64,000 nt of DNA, taken from contig NZ_BPQT01000006.1 of NCBI RefSeq assembly GCF_022179405.1, positions 30,276 through 94,275 on the forward strand, written 5' to 3'. Source of the DNA: Methylobacterium marchantiae. GTDB lineage: Bacteria > Pseudomonadota > Alphaproteobacteria > Rhizobiales > Beijerinckiaceae. Position numbers and translations under genes: made by a program. Positions 60,425-64,000 of the stretch are shown here, in pieces; position 1 is the stretch's first letter, and each line of letters opens with the position of its first letter. The notes beneath the pieces were generated by a model, which was given only the letters and a program-made list of their open reading frames with translations, did not search any database and was not told the origin of the DNA.

Positions 60425-62302
60425 TCAGTGGGACGCTGCATTACCCCATCTGCCCAGGGTCGGGGCCTCGCCCGGCCGCAGCCATTCGTCAGGCTGAGGG
60501 ACGGCCGAGAGCGGGCCGGACCGGTCCACCGGGACGCCCATCGCCACCAGGGCGGCCTGCAGATCCGGATCTTCCGCCGAGCGCGGGACGATGTCCGTGG
60601 CGAGGTTGCTGAGACGGCCCCGGTCCAGGCGGGCATAGACGCGTCCCGTCGCATGATCGGCGAAACGGATCGTCGTCATCCGGCGGACGCAGTCGCGGAG
60701 AAAGCCCATATTCTGCCGCGGCTCCATCGAGCCCGCATCGGCATAGACCTCGTCGGCCGATCGCGCGTTGATGTCGATCTTGCGATAGCGTTCGATGTCG
60801 AAGATGAACCTCAGGTCGAGGATGTTCATGGTGCCGTTGACGCCGAAGGCGATGGTCCTCGGTCGTTCGCCATCGGGAACGCTGTTGTCCAGAAACTCGA
60901 AATGGACTTCCTTGTCGGAGCGCAGGACCCAGGTGAAGAACAGTCGCGGCATGCCGGTATAGGCCTCGACATTGTGCGCCAGCAGGTCTTCCACCGCCTT
61001 GTAGCGACCGAACTGCTCGCCGCGCTTCCACGCCCGCTCCACGGTAGCCTCCGGCGGCGTGATCATGAACTGCATGTAGACCCGGTGACCGAAGCGGGTG
61101 AGGAGCTGGCTCCCGGTCTCGGCGCCCGGATCGACGGCGAAGCTGTCGAAGCGGAAGCGGTCGATGAGCAGGTGCGAGATGCGTCCCTCCGCGGCCTTCA
61201 CCGCCATGTGACGGTCGAGCTTGCGGTCGATGATCTCCACCTCGTGGCCGGTCAGCGTCCCGGCATAGCGCCGCGCCGGCCCGAGGCTGGCGTAATCGAG
61301 CAGGTATTTCCGCCAGACGTCCGGCGTGACCACGGCGAAATCCGACCATTCGAGGCCGAGCTGCCCGACGAGGGCGCGCTGGTAGGGACGGATCGTGCTC
61401 TTGCCCGAAGCCGACGCACCCTTGACGTTCATCACCACCGGCTGAGCCTGGATCTTCAGCCGGTGATAGCCCTCGCGCGCCACGATCTCGCGGAACCACG
61501 GCTCGATCAACTGCCCGATCCTGCTGCTTCCGTACTGGTTCGAAACGAGCGTGCAGGCGAGATGTGAGAGAAGAGCCCTGTCGCGGATGAGGAAACCGCG
61601 ACGACCGATGATGCTCGTCACCACATGGCGGAGGGCGGCACAGGCCGCGGCCTCGAGGGAATCGGCCGAGGCGACACAGCGCTGCTGCCATCCATCGAGA
61701 TGCAGCAGGGCCCGGTTCTCCGGCGTCTCGGCATCCTCACGTCGCCTCGCGGTCTCGTGCGTCCCGAACATGGCCCGCCAAAGGGACGGTCGCTCCCGGG
61801 CGGGTTCGACGCCACGCCCATCGAGCATGTCGGAGAGCTCCCGGTGGAGGACGAGCACCGTATGCGCCCGAACCCGCTCGAGCAGGCTCGCGATCTCATC
61901 GGCATGGGACGCGATCCCATCACGCAGGATGGTGCCGACGATCGCCCGGAAATTGACGCCGAGATCGCCATAGGTCCGGCCGACCGGCACCGACAGGTCG
62001 GCCATGACGCGCACGAGCACCTCGTGGACGACGAGGCGTTGGGCCCGGAACCTCACCAGCTGCGTCAGGGGAAGTCCGCTGACGTCGCTCATCTCGCCGG
62101 CATCGGCGAGCCGGGTCTCGACGTTCTCGGGCCTGAACACGGTGGCGAGCGGCAGGAAGGAGCGGGGAAGGCTCGATTCCAGCCCCGGATTCCACGGGCC
62201 GAATTCTTGGAACGCAAGGGAGGAAGCAAGGGAGGCCGAAACGGGGCCGTCGAGGCGCGCGGCCTCGCTCTTCAGACTCGACATGCCCGGCCGCTCCGAC
62301 AT
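60425..62302 (-). CDS. Large P-loop protein of unknown function (zeta-toxin/kinase-like C-terminal half)
   Basis: A 625-residue soluble protein. The ATG at 62302 has GGAGG six bases upstream. Residues 1-285 are helical with no recognised domain. A Walker A motif, G295-ASAS-G300-K301-S302, follows the beta strand VVMNVKG. After it come TPDVWRKYLLDYA, GTLTGHEVEIIDRKLDRHM and a hydrophobic HLLIDRFRF that could be the Walker B strand. This layout recalls small-molecule kinases of the zeta-toxin/UNAG-kinase class. The C-terminal 150 residues (DLRFIFDIERYRKIDI region) are unassigned. No antitoxin-like gene is adjacent. The neighbouring genes are oxalate enzymes, an ABM-like protein and a CBS protein. 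I do not recognise the family. Confidence 0.82.
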   Translation of the reverse strand: MSERPGMSSLKSEAARLDGPVSASLASSLAFQEFGPWNPGLESSLPRSFLPLATVFRPENVETRLADAGEMSDVSGLPLTQLVRFRAQRLVVHEVLVRVMADLSVPVGRTYGDLGVNFRAIVGTILRDGIASHADEIASLLERVRAHTVLVLHRELSDMLDGRGVEPARERPSLWRAMFGTHETARRREDAETPENRALLHLDGWQQRCVASADSLEAAACAALRHVVTSIIGRRGFLIRDRALLSHLACTLVSNQYGSSRIGQLIEPWFREIVAREGYHRLKIQAQPVVMNVKGASASGKSTIRPYQRALVGQLGLEWSDFAVVTPDVWRKYLLDYASLGPARRYAGTLTGHEVEIIDRKLDRHMAVKAAEGRISHLLIDRFRFDSFAVDPGAETGSQLLTRFGHRVYMQFMITPPEATVERAWKRGEQFGRYKAVEDLLAHNVEAYTGMPRLFFTWVLRSDKEVHFEFLDNSVPDGERPRTIAFGVNGTMNILDLRFIFDIERYRKIDINARSADEVYADAGSMEPRQNMGFLRDCVRRMTTIRFADHATGRVYARLDRGRLSNLATDIVPRSAEDPDLQAALVAMGVPVDRSGPLSAVPQPDEWLRPGEAPTLGRWGNAASH

Positions 62303-62358
62303 TCAGAGCCTCCGAGGGAGGCCGGGCTCGACGATTGCAGGCGTCTATCGGACCGAGG

Positions 62359-62640
62359 TCAGGCGACCGCCGCCTCGTCGATGACTTCGAGCCGCAACTG
62401 GTAGCGGTCGCCCCAGAGAGCCTCGGCCTTCTCGTACCAGTCGGTGTTGAAGAACAGCTTGGCGCAGAACTCGCTCTGCCAGATGCAGACGGCGATGATC
62501 CGGGAATCGATCACCTTCACATGCCGGCTGATCAGGCCGCGGGTGATGCCTGCCGACGGACACATGTCCATGCTGGTCATCCCATAGGCGGATTCACCGC
62601 TGAAGATGACAGGGCATTCGAGAATGGCCAAGTAACGCAT
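62359..62640 (-). CDS. Dimeric alpha-beta barrel (ABM/YdhR-like) protein
   Basis: A 93-residue protein from the ATG at 62640 (MRYLAILECPVIF). The end of the sequence (IIAVCIWQSEFCAKLFFNTDW, then YEKAEALWGDRYQLRLEVID) matches the pattern of small antibiotic-biosynthesis-monooxygenase-like proteins: a strand, a helix after W-x-S/E, then W/Y-x-x-R-x-x-x-x-Y-G-x-x-x-x-V. Several cysteines are notable. Members bind small molecules or act as cofactor-free oxygenases; the role here is unknown. It precedes the P-loop gene by 56 bp on the same strand and may be co-transcribed. Confidence 0.65.
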   Translation of the reverse strand: MRYLAILECPVIFSGESAYGMTSMDMCPSAGITRGLISRHVKVIDSRIIAVCIWQSEFCAKLFFNTDWYEKAEALWGDRYQLRLEVIDEAAVA

Positions 62641-62969
62641 CGCTGCTAACCTTGTTGTCCACGAGCCGCCCATGTCGATCGCTCACCGACCATCGCGGAC
62701 CCGCAGCGTCTTCCAGCTTCGATGACCGGCTTGGATCCCGCCTCGTTTCGAAGCGCGGGACGATGCGGCACCTGGGATAAATTTTGAATGCAAACCGGTC
62801 TCGGGTCAATGACGAGACGCGGAATATCTTATCCTGCAGCTGCGATACCGATTTTTTGCATCGCAATACTCGAAAATACAAATCGATTGTGCGTCATCTA
62901 CTTCGCGACACGACGGTCCACAACCTTGAGATACATCGACCTTGAATGAACGGTCCGCCCGATGGGGTG
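62641..62969. other. Intergenic region, no gene seen
   Basis: 329 bp between the CBS gene stop and the ABM-like gene start, both on the minus strand. It is AT-richer than its surroundings and probably holds a promoter for the ABM-like and P-loop genes, though no operator copy like that before the CBS gene was found. Confidence 0.4.
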
Positions 62970-63386
62970 TCAACCATGAGCGGTCTTTCCGCCTCCCGCA
63001 ACCTCGTCGACGCAACTCCAGATGCTCTGAACCGACGTGAGGACGAAGCCGTCGGTCACCGCGAGATGATCGGTCTTGTGCGCGCAGAACTGCTTCAGTC
63101 GATCGGTCCCCGACATGCCGACATCGACCGAAACGAAGTCTTCCTTCGCCAGCATCCATACCAGGTTGTCGAGCGCTTCGAGACCGCGCGCCGCCATCGC
63201 GCGGAAGATGTCGCGCTCGGTGATGATCCCAATGATCGCCCCGTCGGTGGGGCGGTCGCCGTCGATGACGACCAGGGCATCGACATCCGGGCTTCGCAGC
63301 TGGCGCAGGGCTTCACGTACGGAGCGATCCATACGGATATATTGCAGGCCTGCGCCGCCCTGTCCGGTCGGCTGGCTGGCTGCCAT
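62970..63386 (-). CDS. CBS-domain protein
   Basis: A 138-residue protein from the ATG at 63386, with GAGGGAGGGAG upstream. Two CBS motifs are visible: about 15-70 (VREALRQLRSPDVDALVVID, GIITERDIFRAMAARG) and about 75-135 (VSVDVGMSGTDRLKQF, DHLAVTDGFVLTSVQSI). CBS pairs bind adenosyl nucleotides such as AMP, ATP or SAM and act as energy or redox sensors, usually attached to or partnering an enzyme. Here it is free-standing. A candidate promoter with embedded operator lies 40-66 bp upstream of its start, identical in layout to that of oxc. Confidence 0.88.
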   Translation of the reverse strand: MAASQPTGQGGAGLQYIRMDRSVREALRQLRSPDVDALVVIDGDRPTDGAIIGIITERDIFRAMAARGLEALDNLVWMLAKEDFVSVDVGMSGTDRLKQFCAHKTDHLAVTDGFVLTSVQSIWSCVDEVAGGGKTAHG

Positions 63387-63427
63387 GGCGTCTCCCTCCC
63401 TCGGGAATGCTTCTTGGGATCGGACAC

Positions 63428-63452
63428 TGGTATGCAAAATACCGGTTGTCAA
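63428..63452 (-). promoter_or_regulatory. Candidate promoter with embedded operator upstream of the CBS gene
   Basis: On the minus strand TTGACA (63452-63447) is followed after three bases by GGTAT-TTTGC-ATACC (63443-63429), a perfect GGTAT/ATACC inverted repeat with a five-base centre. Phase and sequence match the oxc site. No clear -10 box is seen (CAGTGT at 17 bp). Confidence 0.62.
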
Positions 63453-63845
63453 CGGAGGAAAGAGAACTATGGTGCAGCGGGCCGGCGCCATGAGGCCGGT
63501 CCGCGCTCGCGCCAGGCGGGAATCGTCCGCTTGTCTAAATGCCGGGACTGCATCGGCATAGTCACGCCGGTACAAGGAAAGCGGGTGCTCTGGGCCCAGC
63601 CTGATCCGGATCGATACTTGTAGACCGAGATGCGGGTCGGTAGCACCGAGATGCTGGGGCGAACGATCCCAGTATGACTGCAGGAGCAGAGCGAAAGCCT
63701 ATTTATCGAGAGCTTCACATCTTTCTCTCGACGCTCTTGGAATGCTGATACAAAACGCGAAAACTTGAAATAATCCTGTCTTTGCTGCGTTGCGGAATCG
63801 ATTTTTCTTCAGCGCGCCCTTGACGAGCCAGCACGTACGAGAGAG

Positions 63846-63866
63846 GCTGGTATTCCAAATACCAGC
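63846..63866. promoter_or_regulatory. Third copy of the operator, upstream of the last gene
   Basis: GCTGGTATT-CCA-AATACCAGC is a perfect nine-base inverted repeat. In the frame of the other two sites it reads GGTAT-N5-ATACC at 63849-63863. It lies about 100 bp before the gene that starts at 63969. A TTGACG occurs at 63820 but not in the phase seen at the other sites. Confidence 0.6.
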
Positions 63867-63968
63867 GTGGTGATCGTCAGAAACGGTCCGCCGTCGCTGA
63901 GAGTGGAAGCCGGTCAACCGGCCCCGACGCCGCGATTCACACACAAGAGAATAACCGGGAGGACAGCT
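63867..63968 (+). other. Leader of the last gene
   Basis: About 100 bp between the third operator copy and the ATG at 63969. A strong GGGAGGA ribosome site occupies 63957-63963. With 63387-63845 it forms a 582-bp divergent intergenic region containing no other gene that I can support. Confidence 0.5.
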
Positions 63969-64000
63969 ATGACGAGGGCGGAACCGACGACCGAGCGCGT
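63969..64000 (+). CDS. Start of a further gene, cut by the window end
   Basis: An ATG preceded by GGGAGGA at a five-base spacing opens MTRAEPTTER and runs to the window edge. Only ten codons are visible, so no function can be given. Its upstream operator copy suggests co-regulation with oxc and the CBS gene, and it may be part of the oxalate region. Confidence 0.6.
   Translation, partial: MTRAEPTTER

Noticed and set aside
60425-62302. Zeta-type toxin of a toxin-antitoxin pair
   Set aside because: The Walker A and following segments are reminiscent, but the protein is far longer than typical zeta toxins and no small antitoxin gene precedes it. Kept only as a fold suggestion.
62594-62881. A 95-codon minus-strand frame over the start of the ABM-like gene
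   Set aside because: It overlaps the better-supported ABM-like gene in another frame, and its product is Arg/Ser-rich without pattern.

Overview
The window reads as a piece of chromosome from a high-GC alphaproteobacterium of the Rhizobiales, most like Methylobacterium/Methylorubrum. Supporting signs are a three-subunit membrane-anchored formate dehydrogenase with a large accessory set, a B12-dependent methylmalonyl-CoA mutase, oxalyl-CoA decarboxylase with formyl-CoA transferase, EgtB/EgtD, a phasin, a lexA gene with GTTC-N7-GTTC boxes, an SRP RNA upstream of dnaX, and a Rhizobiales-type intergenic palindrome. No rRNA, tRNA, CRISPR array, insertion sequence or prophage was seen.

1-18200 is a formate dehydrogenase (FDH) region. 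Two MoeA-like genes run leftward. A WD40-cytochrome c protein and a 682-residue polyferredoxin converge. A lipoate/biotin-ligase-like gene and a porin follow. Four genes of poorly characterised families (DUF6505, DUF6352, DUF3305, DUF3306) are linked by ATGA overlaps. Then come a TorD-like chaperone, a 74-residue Tat-signal protein, fdhA, fdhB, fdhC, a 67-residue membrane protein and, on the other strand, a MoeB/ThiF-like gene.

18200-54000 is mostly housekeeping: dapE, truA, fmt, def, recR, pckA, ybaB, dnaX, SRP RNA, a PepSY protein, comM, a mannose-1-phosphate guanylyltransferase, the mutase, an HtrA-type protease, a DnaJ-domain protein, a D,D-carboxypeptidase with SPOR domain, a phasin, clpS-clpA, egtB-egtD, murI, rpsD, gltA, gltX, comEC and lexA. 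Small uncharacterised genes lie between them.

54200-64000 is an oxalate region: a cupin-type XRE regulator, a GntR/FCD regulator divergent from oxc, frc, a 53-residue membrane protein, an unrecognised 625-residue P-loop protein, a dimeric-barrel (ABM-like) protein, a CBS-domain protein, and the first codons of a further gene. Oxc and Frc turn oxalate into formyl-CoA, formate and CO2; the FDH at the other end of the window could oxidise the formate.

The best lead for something undescribed is here. A 15-bp inverted-repeat motif (close to GGTATTTGGAATACC) occurs before oxc, before the CBS gene and again before the last gene. At oxc and CBS it sits in exactly the same phase, three bases after a TTGACA box. 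This suggests one regulator, plausibly the GntR protein, ties the oxalate enzymes to the P-loop/CBS/ABM genes.
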